From positions 1 through 64,000 of the forward strand of contig CACZPI010000074.1 of NCBI GenBank assembly GCA_902783005.1: a DNA stretch of 64,000 nt. The letters are read 5' to 3'. Positions 8,454 to 15,523 of the stretch are shown piece by piece. The stretch comes from an uncultured Ruminococcus sp. Lineage in GTDB: Bacteria; Bacillota; Clostridia; Oscillospirales; Ruminococcaceae. The stretch's first letter is position 1. Each line of letters starts with the position of its first letter. A program made the translations under genes and the position numbers. Under the pieces are notes generated by a model. The model had not been told where the DNA came from. It saw only the letters and a list, made by a program, of their open reading frames with translations, and ran no database searches.

Positions 8454-9407
8454 ATGAATACAGACAGAAGAAAAGTGGTGCTGATCGGCACCGGCATGGT
8501 CGGCATGAGCTTTGCCTATGCGCTGGTCAATCAGGGCGGCGCCTGCAATGAGCTGGTGCTGATCGACGTCAACAAGGTACGCGCCCAGGGCGAGGCAATG
8601 GATCTCAACCACGGACTGGCCTTCGCCAAGTCCAATATGAAGATCTACGCAGGCGAATACAAGGACTGCCGTGATGCGGATATTGTGGTGATCGCCGCAG
8701 GCGTTGCACAGAAGGAAGGCGAGACGCGCCTTGACCTGCTGCAGCGCAATGTAGAGGTATTCCGCAGCATTGTGGGGCCGGTCGTGAAGTCCGGATTTGA
8801 CGGCATTTTCCTGGTGGCAACGAATCCCGTTGATATTATGACCCGCGTGACCTATGAGCTGTCGCGCTTCGGGGCATCCCGCGTGATCGGCACGGGCACC
8901 TCGCTCGATACGGCGCGTCTGCGGTATCTGCTGGGCGATTATTTCACGGTGGATCCGAAGAATATCCATGCCTACGTCATCGGTGAGCACGGCGACAGCG
9001 AATTCGTACCGCTTTCGCAGGTGATGTTCGCCACCAAGCCGGTCACGGCAATTCTGGAGGATGAGCGCAACAGCTATTGCATCGACGATATGAAGAAGAT
9101 CGAGGATCAGGTGCGCACGGCAGCCTACAAGATCATTGAGGCAAAGCGTGCGACCTATTACGGCATCGGCATGGCGATCGCCAGGATCGTCAATGCGATC
9201 CTCGGTGATGAGAATTCCGTCCTGACCGTCTCCGCGAAGATGTGCGGCGAATACGGCCAGCGTGATGTCTTCATCGGTGTGCCCTGCATCATCGGCCGCA
9301 ACGGTGTCAAGGAGATCGTGGAGCTGAATCTGACCCAGGACGAGAAGGCAAAATTTGACAACTCCGCCTCCGTCCTCAAGGAATATTTTGACGGCCTGAC
9401 CCTGTAA
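8454..9407 (+). CDS. ldh: L-lactate dehydrogenase
   Basis: A 317-residue NAD-dependent enzyme that reduces pyruvate to L-lactate, regenerating NAD in fermentation. The Rossmann motif is GTGMVGMSFA with Asp38 for NAD. Gln86 in the AGVAQKEGETR loop marks lactate, not malate, specificity. Arg92, Asn124, Asp152, Arg155 and the catalytic His179 (GEHGDSE) are all present. The ribosome site is AGGAG and the start is ATG at 8454. A strong terminator follows. It sits downstream of DUF6273 without its own clear promoter. Confidence 0.96.
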   Translation: MNTDRRKVVLIGTGMVGMSFAYALVNQGGACNELVLIDVNKVRAQGEAMDLNHGLAFAKSNMKIYAGEYKDCRDADIVVIAAGVAQKEGETRLDLLQRNVEVFRSIVGPVVKSGFDGIFLVATNPVDIMTRVTYELSRFGASRVIGTGTSLDTARLRYLLGDYFTVDPKNIHAYVIGEHGDSEFVPLSQVMFATKPVTAILEDERNSYCIDDMKKIEDQVRTAAYKIIEAKRATYYGIGMAIARIVNAILGDENSVLTVSAKMCGEYGQRDVFIGVPCIIGRNGVKEIVELNLTQDEKAKFDNSASVLKEYFDGLTL

Positions 9408-9413
9408 AAAACT

Positions 9414-9439
9414 GCCCCTCCCTGCTTGCAGGGAGGGGC
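9414..9439. terminator. Bidirectional terminator between ldh and the TerB-like gene
   Basis: GCCCCTCCCTGC (9414-9425) and GCAGGGAGGGGC (9428-9439) form a 12-bp stem. It has TTCTGTT on the right and an A-run on the left that becomes a T-run for the minus strand. It serves the two convergent genes. Confidence 0.9.
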
Positions 9440-9444
9440 TTCTG

Positions 9445-9852
9445 TTAAGCCTTATAGATCATGGAAGTGAGCCGGTTGTAGGCATCCATAATGGCGATGC
9501 TTTCGGTCAGGAGCCCTTCGGCCTCGGCCTCCGTCAGCCCGAATGCCTCTTCGACCTGCATCACAAAGCCTTCCTCATCCTCGTCGATCTCGCCGTCTAC
9601 GATGAGCACCCCCATCAGCTCCGTGAACATCATCCGACGTTCCTGCGGGGAGGTGCCGGCGCGAAGGCTCTGCAGCACCTCTTCGAGTGTATGCGCCGCC
9701 TGGTAATCACACAGCGGCATCCCCATTTCGGTGCAGCAGGCATTGATGACGAGCTTCTGCACGGCATCGAGCTGCTTGTTGGAACGCGCTGCATAGATCA
9801 GCAGATCCAGGAAATACGGCTTCTGTGCGTCTTTGAACAGATGTGTATACAT
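9445..9852 (-). CDS. Small all-helical protein, TerB-like
   Basis: A 135-residue acidic helical protein starting MYTHLFKDAQKPYFLDLLIY. Two similar helical units and the acidic DGEIDEDEEGF turn resemble TerB-like domains, which bind metal in tellurite-resistance proteins. The match is by general pattern only. No other ter genes are nearby. It is the gene downstream of the LysR regulator, separated by a hairpin terminator. A GGGGGA ribosome site precedes the ATG at 9852. Confidence 0.6.
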   Translation of the reverse strand: MYTHLFKDAQKPYFLDLLIYAARSNKQLDAVQKLVINACCTEMGMPLCDYQAAHTLEEVLQSLRAGTSPQERRMMFTELMGVLIVDGEIDEDEEGFVMQVEEAFGLTEAEAEGLLTESIAIMDAYNRLTSMIYKA

Positions 9853-9884
9853 GGTAATTTCCCCCGTTTTGATTCATGGAAACA

Positions 9885-9903
9885 CCCCGGTCACTGACCG
9901 GGG
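9885..9903 (-). terminator. Probable terminator after the LysR gene
   Basis: CCCCGGT and ACCGGGG arms with a 5-base loop. It starts 12 bases past the LysR stop on the minus strand; only a short T-rich stretch (TGTTT) follows. Confidence 0.55.
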
Positions 9904-9914
9904 CGGTGGTTTTA

Positions 9915-10787
9915 TCAGTCGTTCGGCTTCCAGCGGATGCAGAATTCCTCGGTGAAATCCGCAATGCTTTTCTCGGCGGTGCGTTCCTTCAGATACAGCA
10001 GCACCAGCGGACGTTCAGCGCTCAGCTCCGGAATGTGTACCGGCGTCAGCTCCGGGTGTGCCACACCGGTTGCATAGGCAAACACAATGCCCTTGCCGGC
10101 GGCTGCCATGGCCTGGATCGCAGCGGGATCATTGCTCTCCGTGACCGATGCAAAATCCGAAATTGCCAGACCGCGCTTTTCCAGAAGCTCCTCGAGCACC
10201 GTGCGGTCGGCAGAGCCCTGCTCCCGGACAAACAAATGCTGTCCGGTCAACTGGCGCAGCGTCGGATTTTTCGCAGCCAGAGCGCTGCTCATATAGCATC
10301 CGAAAGGCACCTTGCCCACCGGAATGCAGACATACTGCGGTGACGATGTCTCATGCTTGTCCGCAAGCAGAACGTCAATGCTTGCGCTGTCGAGCAGCCG
10401 CCGCAGCGTTGCGGAACTTCCGGTCTGCTGGGAGACCGGCATCTGCTCCTGCATGCCGATCACAATATCCGCTGCCGTGAGGGAGCCAAGCTCCATCGGG
10501 ACACCGAACTGGAGCGAATGCTGACGCCGGGACATGCGCCGCAGATCGGACTTGACACGTTCCGCGGTCTTGGTCATGGCTTCGGCTTGCCGGCGCAGGT
10601 ATTCGCCTTCCGGAGTCAGACAGAGCGTCTTACCCTCGTAGCTGAACAGCTTGCAGCCGAACTGTGTTTGCAGGTATTTGATGTGCTGCGTGACTGAGGG
10701 CTGTGTAATGCCCAGAATCCGGGCAGCCTTGGTATAGCTCCTGCTTTCACAGAGCTGCAGAAAGGTGGCGATCCTGAAATCCAGCAT
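9915..10787 (-). CDS. LysR-family transcriptional regulator
   Basis: A 290-residue DNA-binding regulator. Residues 1-60 are the winged helix-turn-helix (FLQLCESRSYTKAARILGIT, then QPSVTQHIKYLQ). The remainder is the effector-binding domain with the usual two-lobed pattern. The effector is unknown. It has its own consensus promoter, so it is not simply the tail of the upstream trpB2 unit. A palindrome lies directly upstream of that promoter and is a candidate operator. By position it may control trpB2 or itself; that is inference only. Confidence 0.92.
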   Translation of the reverse strand: MLDFRIATFLQLCESRSYTKAARILGITQPSVTQHIKYLQTQFGCKLFSYEGKTLCLTPEGEYLRRQAEAMTKTAERVKSDLRRMSRRQHSLQFGVPMELGSLTAADIVIGMQEQMPVSQQTGSSATLRRLLDSASIDVLLADKHETSSPQYVCIPVGKVPFGCYMSSALAAKNPTLRQLTGQHLFVREQGSADRTVLEELLEKRGLAISDFASVTESNDPAAIQAMAAAGKGIVFAYATGVAHPELTPVHIPELSAERPLVLLYLKERTAEKSIADFTEEFCIRWKPND

Positions 10788-10849
10788 GGTAGTTCTCCTT
10801 TATTGATCCGGTTATCTGAAAATAACACAATTATCTGCAATATAATACA

Positions 10850-10878
10850 ATTATACTGGATTTCAGGTATTCTGTCAA
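10850..10878 (-). promoter_or_regulatory. Consensus promoter for the LysR gene
   Basis: TTGACA (10878-10873), exactly 17 bases, TATAAT (10855-10850) on the minus strand: both boxes are perfect. The leader of about 55 bases carries CAGATAA twice, a possible binding site. Confidence 0.9.
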
Positions 10879-10887
10879 GTATCTTAT

Positions 10888-10911
10888 TGTAAACAATGAA
10901 AATTGTTTACA
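10888..10911. promoter_or_regulatory. AT-rich palindrome between trpB2 and the LysR promoter
   Basis: TGTAAACAAT and ATTGTTTACA form perfect 10-base arms around 4 bases. It begins 11 bases past the trpB2 stop and ends 10 bases from the LysR -35 box. No T-run follows, so an operator is more likely than a terminator, although either is possible. Confidence 0.5.
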
Positions 10912-10921
10912 CAAGGTTCGA

Positions 10922-12292
10922 TCAGTCGACTTGCGGCAGCTTTGCGAGGGAAGCGGCGATCTCTGCATCTGTCGGGATGTAGTCGGACATCTGGCCGTCA
11001 TTGAACTTCTGGTAAGCGACCATATCGAAGTAGCCGGTGCCGGTCAGACCAAAGAGAATGGTCTTTTCCTCGCCGGTTTCCTTGCACTTGAGCGCCTCGT
11101 CCATGGCAACGCGGATGGCGTGGCTCGATTCCGGTGCCGGGAGAATGCCTTCAATGCGTGCAAACTTCGTTGCAGCCTCGAATACGGCAGTCTGCTCAAC
11201 GCTTCTTGCTTCCATCAAGCCGTCATCGTAGAGCTGCGATACGGTCGAGGACATGCCGTGGTAGCGCAGGCCGCCCGCATGGTTGGCCGACGGAATGAAG
11301 CCGCTGCCGAGGGTGTACATCTTCGCGAGCGGGCATACCTTGCCGGTGTCGCAGAAGTCATAGGCATACTTGCCGCGTGTCAGAGACGGGCAGGATGCCG
11401 GCTCGACAGCAATAAATCTGTAATCTGCCTCACCGCGCAGCTTTCTGCCCATGAACGGGGAGATCAGGCCGCCGAGATTGGAGCCGCCGCCGGCGCAGCC
11501 GATGATGATGTCGGGAACGATGCCGTACTTGTCGCAGGCAGCCATGGATTCAAGGCCGATCACGCTCTGGTGCAGCAGCACCTGGTTGAGCACGGAGCCG
11601 AGCACATAGCGGTAGCCCTCGGTGCCGACAGCGACCTCAACTGCTTCGGAAATTGCGCAGCCGAGGGAGCCGGTGGTGCCGGGGAATTCCTCGAGGATCT
11701 TGCGGCCGATGGCAGTCGTCTCGGACGGGGAGGGGGTGACATTCGCACCGTAGGTACGCATTACCTCGCGGCGGAAGGGCTTCTGTTCATACGAGACCTT
11801 GACCATGAAGACCTTGCAGTCAAGCCCGAAGTAAGCGCATGCCATGGACAGCGCCGTACCCCACTGGCCGGCACCGGTCTCGGTAGTCACGCCCCGGAGT
11901 CCCTGCTTCTTGGCATAGTAGGCCTGTGCGATCGCGGAATTGAGCTTGTGGGAGCCGGAGGTATTGTTGCCCTCGAATTTGTAATAGATCTTTGCCGGGG
12001 TACCGAGTGCCTTTTCCAGGCAGTACGCACGCACGAGGGGTGCCGGACGGTACATTTTATAGAAACTCTGGATCTCCTCCGGAATGTCGATGTACGCATC
12101 GGTGGTATTGAGCTCCTGCTCGGCAAGCTCGCGGCAGAATACCTGCGACAGCTCGTCAAGGGTCGCCGGCTGCAATGTGCCGGGATTGAGGAGCGGTGCG
12201 GGCTTGTTCTTCATGTCTGCGCGGACATTGTACCACTGTGTGGGCAGCTCGCTTTCTTCAAGGTAGATCTTGTACGGGATTTCCTGTGCCAT
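10922..12292 (-). CDS. trpB2: TrpB2-type tryptophan synthase beta chain
   Basis: A 456-residue pyridoxal-phosphate enzyme that joins serine and indole into tryptophan. The length, the N-terminal extension (LPTQWYNVRAD) and the SGSHKLNSA motif with Schiff-base Lys116 mark the TrpB2 subgroup, which works without the usual TrpA partner interface. The PLP phosphate loop is GCAGGGSN, and ETGAGQWGTA is conserved. No trpA or other trp genes are nearby, which is typical for TrpB2 and suggests indole salvage. Two ribosome-site AGGs precede the ATG at 12292. It has its own promoter and a leader of about 80 bases. Confidence 0.93.
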   Translation of the reverse strand: MAQEIPYKIYLEESELPTQWYNVRADMKNKPAPLLNPGTLQPATLDELSQVFCRELAEQELNTTDAYIDIPEEIQSFYKMYRPAPLVRAYCLEKALGTPAKIYYKFEGNNTSGSHKLNSAIAQAYYAKKQGLRGVTTETGAGQWGTALSMACAYFGLDCKVFMVKVSYEQKPFRREVMRTYGANVTPSPSETTAIGRKILEEFPGTTGSLGCAISEAVEVAVGTEGYRYVLGSVLNQVLLHQSVIGLESMAACDKYGIVPDIIIGCAGGGSNLGGLISPFMGRKLRGEADYRFIAVEPASCPSLTRGKYAYDFCDTGKVCPLAKMYTLGSGFIPSANHAGGLRYHGMSSTVSQLYDDGLMEARSVEQTAVFEAATKFARIEGILPAPESSHAIRVAMDEALKCKETGEEKTILFGLTGTGYFDMVAYQKFNDGQMSDYIPTDAEIAASLAKLPQVD

Positions 12293-12352
12293 GGGGGATT
12301 CCTCCTTTATGTGTTTGAAATTGCATAGGATTCACTTTCGCGTGATAATACT

Positions 12353-12364
12353 TTACATCTGTAA
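12353..12364. promoter_or_regulatory. Small palindrome in the trpB2 leader
   Basis: TTACATCTGTAA has 5-base arms TTACA/TGTAA. It lies just downstream of the transcription start, where a repressor could act. The protein is unknown. Confidence 0.35.
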
Positions 12365-12377
12365 TATCATATACACT

Positions 12378-12406
12378 ATTATACTATGAAACCGCGAGAA
12401 TGTCAA
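12378..12406 (-). promoter_or_regulatory. Consensus promoter for trpB2
   Basis: TTGACA (12406-12401), 17 bases, TATAAT (12383-12378) on the minus strand. The leader is about 80 bases; no T-box or attenuator was recognised in it. Confidence 0.9.
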
Positions 12407-12440
12407 TAGCCATTTAGGAATTATGACCAAAGACTATACA

Positions 12441-12474
12441 GATGCCCCTTCTCCGTCTATGGAAAAGGGGCATC
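12441..12474 (-). terminator. Possible terminator after the MoxR-like gene
   Basis: GATGCCCCTT and AAGGGGCATC arms with a 14-base loop, 5 bases past the stop of the ATPase gene. The trailing sequence is not very T-rich. Confidence 0.5.
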
Positions 12475-12478
12475 GGAA

Positions 12479-13996
12479 TCAAAGGTTCATGTCGTCGATC
12501 ATGGAGCGGATCTCGCGCTTGCGTTCCTCCATGAGCAGGCTCCGGTCGTGCTTGAAGTATTCCTCCACGCGGTGTACCTTCAGGAAGCTGGCGGCATGGG
12601 GATTGACCACGAGCTCTGCCACCAGAATGGCCAGTTCCTGCCCGTGCGGATAGACACGCTCGGCGAACAGGAACATATTGTTCGTGTAGTCCACAGCCTG
12701 CTTTGCATCCTCCGTCCACTTGTTGTAGACCTTGTAGTAGGCTTCGTTGACCACATCAAACGGATGGGCGTATTCGGCGGCACGCTTCTTAATCTCGGTG
12801 AGCTGTTCCTCAAAGAAGCGGATGGTGCGCAGCTTCAGCGCCTTCTGGTCATCGGTCAGGCTGTTCGCACGCAGGGCGGCTTTGTAGTCCTTGCGGATGG
12901 AGGCAAGGCTCTGCTCCATCAGGCCGATCGTATCCTCCGGACGGGAAACGGTCTGGCTCTTGATCTGTTTGAGATAGCCCAGCAGCGCTTCAAGCAGCGC
13001 ATGCTCCTCCATGACCTCCCGCATCTTGGACATGACAGCCTCCAGCAGCAGGCTGAGCAGGGAATAGCGCTCATCGAAGCGGGCATTTCTGGCACGCTTT
13101 TCGATCTCCGGCACATCCTTGCCGGAGAGGATGTCCCAGACCTGGTAATCGCTGCGGTACTTGCGGTACAGATCGTAATAGCTTGCGAAATGCGAAGCGA
13201 TCTCCGGATTCTGGATGTACTGGCGGATCAGGCTCACATCTACGGGCATGTCATGCTCCTCATAGAGCTGGAGCATCTGGCTCAGATCATCCCAGCCGCG
13301 GGCAGTCACGAAATACATGCCGTCCACGGAGGACTGCACATTGTAGAAGCGCTTGGTGTAGTTGTTGTCATTCGACAGGTAGGAGAGGACAGCCGCATGG
13401 ACGCCGTGCTCGTAGGCGAATTCCTTCCACACGTTGAAATCGGCCGTCACATCAATGCGCTTGAGACGATCCCAGGTGACAATGTCGTACTCGCGCACGG
13501 AATTGTTATATTCCGGCGGGTTGCCCGCAGTCACAACGACCCATCCGTCCGGGACGCGGTGGCGGCCGAATACCTTGTACTGGAGGAACTGGAGCATGAT
13601 GGGCGTGAGTGTCTCGGAGACACAGTTGATCTCATCGAGAAAGAGAATGCCCTGGCGGACGCCGGATTCCTCCATGAGCTGGTAGATCGAGGCGATGATC
13701 TCACTCATGGTATATTCCGAAATGTCGTAGGTCTGGCCGCCGTAGGTGACCTGCTTGATCATCGGCAGGCCGAGCGCACTCTGGCGGGTGTGGTGCGTCA
13801 TGGAATAGGACAGCAGACCAATCCCCATTTCTGAGGCGATCTGCTCCATGATGGCCGTTTTGCCGATACCGGGAGGCCCCATCAGGAAGACCGGGCGCTG
13901 CTTGTGGACGGGGATCTTGTACAGGCCGTTCTCATCCTTGGTGAGGTAGGCGATGACGGTATTCTTGATCTGCTTTTTTGCTTCTTTGATATCCAT
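12479..13996 (-). CDS. MoxR-like AAA+ ATPase
   Basis: A 505-residue AAA+ ATPase. Walker A is GPPGIGKT at residues 40-47, Walker B is GILFLDEIN, and the sensor region is VVVTAGNPPEYN. These are the marks of MoxR-type ATPases that, with VWA proteins, act as chaperones in assembling or activating other complexes. After the AAA core (about 1-250) comes a long helical C-terminal region of about 250 residues, which is larger than in ordinary MoxR proteins (about 310-350). It starts 18 bases after the VWA gene, so the two are co-transcribed. The client is unknown. Confidence 0.9.
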   Translation of the reverse strand: MDIKEAKKQIKNTVIAYLTKDENGLYKIPVHKQRPVFLMGPPGIGKTAIMEQIASEMGIGLLSYSMTHHTRQSALGLPMIKQVTYGGQTYDISEYTMSEIIASIYQLMEESGVRQGILFLDEINCVSETLTPIMLQFLQYKVFGRHRVPDGWVVVTAGNPPEYNNSVREYDIVTWDRLKRIDVTADFNVWKEFAYEHGVHAAVLSYLSNDNNYTKRFYNVQSSVDGMYFVTARGWDDLSQMLQLYEEHDMPVDVSLIRQYIQNPEIASHFASYYDLYRKYRSDYQVWDILSGKDVPEIEKRARNARFDERYSLLSLLLEAVMSKMREVMEEHALLEALLGYLKQIKSQTVSRPEDTIGLMEQSLASIRKDYKAALRANSLTDDQKALKLRTIRFFEEQLTEIKKRAAEYAHPFDVVNEAYYKVYNKWTEDAKQAVDYTNNMFLFAERVYPHGQELAILVAELVVNPHAASFLKVHRVEEYFKHDRSLLMEERKREIRSMIDDMNL

Positions 13997-14014
13997 AGCA
14001 TACTCCTTTCGCGG

Positions 14015-15409
14015 TCACACATCAAAGCCGTCGATCTCCTCCTTGCGGAGGATCAGCTTGAGTGCCCAGATCGGTACATCATAATTGTTTTGTGCGTTGT
14101 CCAGAAAGACAAAGGCAGTCTTGTAAGACGGCTTGAAGTTGGGGAAGGTGCCGAAGCCGTCCGTGAAATAGATCAGCCCGCGCAGGTTCTTGAATTCCTT
14201 CTGTTTGATGAGCTGATCGACATACTGGAACACCGGCCGGAAATCGGTGCCGCCGAATCCGTAGAGTTTCATGCTTTTGATGAATTCGTCAAATTCCTGC
14301 CGGCTGGTGATCTTCACATCCGACTGGATCTGGGCATCGCACTGGATGATGTGGATGTTGACCTTGTTGAAGAAGTTCTCCTGCTGCATGAGAATGTTGT
14401 AGGTTTTTTGAATGAACTTCTGAACGGTCTCGCCCATGACGGAGCCGGAGGTGTCAATGGCAATGACGAATTCCCGGATGCGTCTGACCTCCTTGTATTC
14501 AAGCGGCTCGACGAGGGGGACGTTGCCGTAAAGATTCAGGCCGTATGTGTAGAAGTTGTAGTCAAAGCTGTCCTCATCAATGTGCATGGCCTCGCCCATG
14601 ACGGAGAATTTGCGGAGAAATTCGCTGTAATCGTATTTCTCCCGGTGCAGCTCCTTCAGATTCTGGATCATGCAGCCGGCCATGTTGCCCTTCGTGACCG
14701 AAAAGCTCTCCAGGTCAATTTCGATCTGCTGGGAGAGCTTCTTCCAGACATCCGAAGCCTCCTGAAAGCTCATTGCAGACGGATCGCAGAAGAAGGGGAA
14801 CCGTGAGCTGTCGTCCGGATCCATACCCGGGGAGCCTTTGTCACCTCCCGGCTCTTCCTGTCTGACGACCTCATACCAGGCCTCATGGTCGTCCTCAAGG
14901 AAGCACCGCCGCATGGCAGCGACCTGCTCGTCCGTCACGCCCTTTTCCGAAAAGAAATGGTAGATATGCTCGGCTGTCATGAACTGCACCTGCTCGCGGA
15001 GACTGTCAAGAAGCGTCTCGGCGGCATTGGTGGTGGAATTGATGACACTCGGCACATCGAGCTCGCGGATCATCTGCTCGACGGCGCAGTCACAGGACAG
15101 ATCCCACAGCTCCCGGCGGATCGCAGGGCTCACATACGGATGCCGGAAGATGCAGTGCATGATCGTGTGCAGGTAGAGATGGGCGACGGCATATTCATTT
15201 TCCTTGAATTCCCGCAGCACATGGAACGGATCGTAGAACATCCGCGTGGTGTCCGTACCGATGGTGCCTTCATAGAGCGTCGGCCGCAGGCGGCTGAGGG
15301 CATTGTCCATGAAGCGGAGATTCAGAAACAGGGTATTGCGTGCGTGTTCGATGACCTGGAGCGCCAGCTCATCGGCTTTTTTCAGCATTTCATCGGAAGT
15401 GTCGTACAT
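14015..15409 (-). CDS. VWA-like protein with degenerate metallopeptidase-like domain (DUF2201 type)
   Basis: A 464-residue protein. The N-terminal part resembles the DUF2201 putative metallopeptidase domain. Its expected HExxH site reads HTIMH (His81, His85), followed by another His90, so the catalytic glutamate is absent. The C-terminal part is a VWA-like domain with MIDAS residues DTSGS (319-323) and a later GGTDF. VWA domains bind partners through a metal ion, typically the neighbouring MoxR ATPase. The ATG at 15409 has an AAAGGAG ribosome site. It is the first gene of a two-gene operon with a moderate promoter. Confidence 0.85.
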   Translation of the reverse strand: MYDTSDEMLKKADELALQVIEHARNTLFLNLRFMDNALSRLRPTLYEGTIGTDTTRMFYDPFHVLREFKENEYAVAHLYLHTIMHCIFRHPYVSPAIRRELWDLSCDCAVEQMIRELDVPSVINSTTNAAETLLDSLREQVQFMTAEHIYHFFSEKGVTDEQVAAMRRCFLEDDHEAWYEVVRQEEPGGDKGSPGMDPDDSSRFPFFCDPSAMSFQEASDVWKKLSQQIEIDLESFSVTKGNMAGCMIQNLKELHREKYDYSEFLRKFSVMGEAMHIDEDSFDYNFYTYGLNLYGNVPLVEPLEYKEVRRIREFVIAIDTSGSVMGETVQKFIQKTYNILMQQENFFNKVNIHIIQCDAQIQSDVKITSRQEFDEFIKSMKLYGFGGTDFRPVFQYVDQLIKQKEFKNLRGLIYFTDGFGTFPNFKPSYKTAFVFLDNAQNNYDVPIWALKLILRKEEIDGFDV

Positions 15410-15446
15410 TGCGGCAGCTCCTTTCTGCTTTCATGTTGTGCATTCT

Positions 15447-15475
15447 GTAATAGGGCTTTGCAAAATAGTCTTCAA
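15447..15475 (-). promoter_or_regulatory. Probable promoter for the VWA-MoxR operon
   Basis: TTGAAG (15475-15470), 17 bases, TATTAC (15452-15447) on the minus strand, about 35 bases before the start codon. Confidence 0.55.
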
Positions 15476-15491
15476 AAAATCAGAAACAGCA

Positions 15492-15516
15492 GCACCGCAG
15501 GCAATGCCCGCGGTGC
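15492..15516 (-). terminator. Terminator after the GGDEF gene
   Basis: GCACCGC and GCGGTGC arms with an inner GGC/GCC pair, 8 bases past the stop. On the minus strand the hairpin is followed by TGTTTCTGATTTTTT. Confidence 0.7.
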
Positions 15517-15523
15517 ATGAAAA

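Noticed and set aside
8454..9407. Malate dehydrogenase instead of lactate dehydrogenase
   Set aside because: The specificity loop has Gln at position 86 (AGVAQKEGETR), as in LDH; malate dehydrogenases have Arg there.
12305..12371. Attenuator or riboswitch in the trpB2 leader
   Set aside because: No Trp-rich leader peptide, T-box or alternative hairpin pair was seen; only a short palindrome was found.
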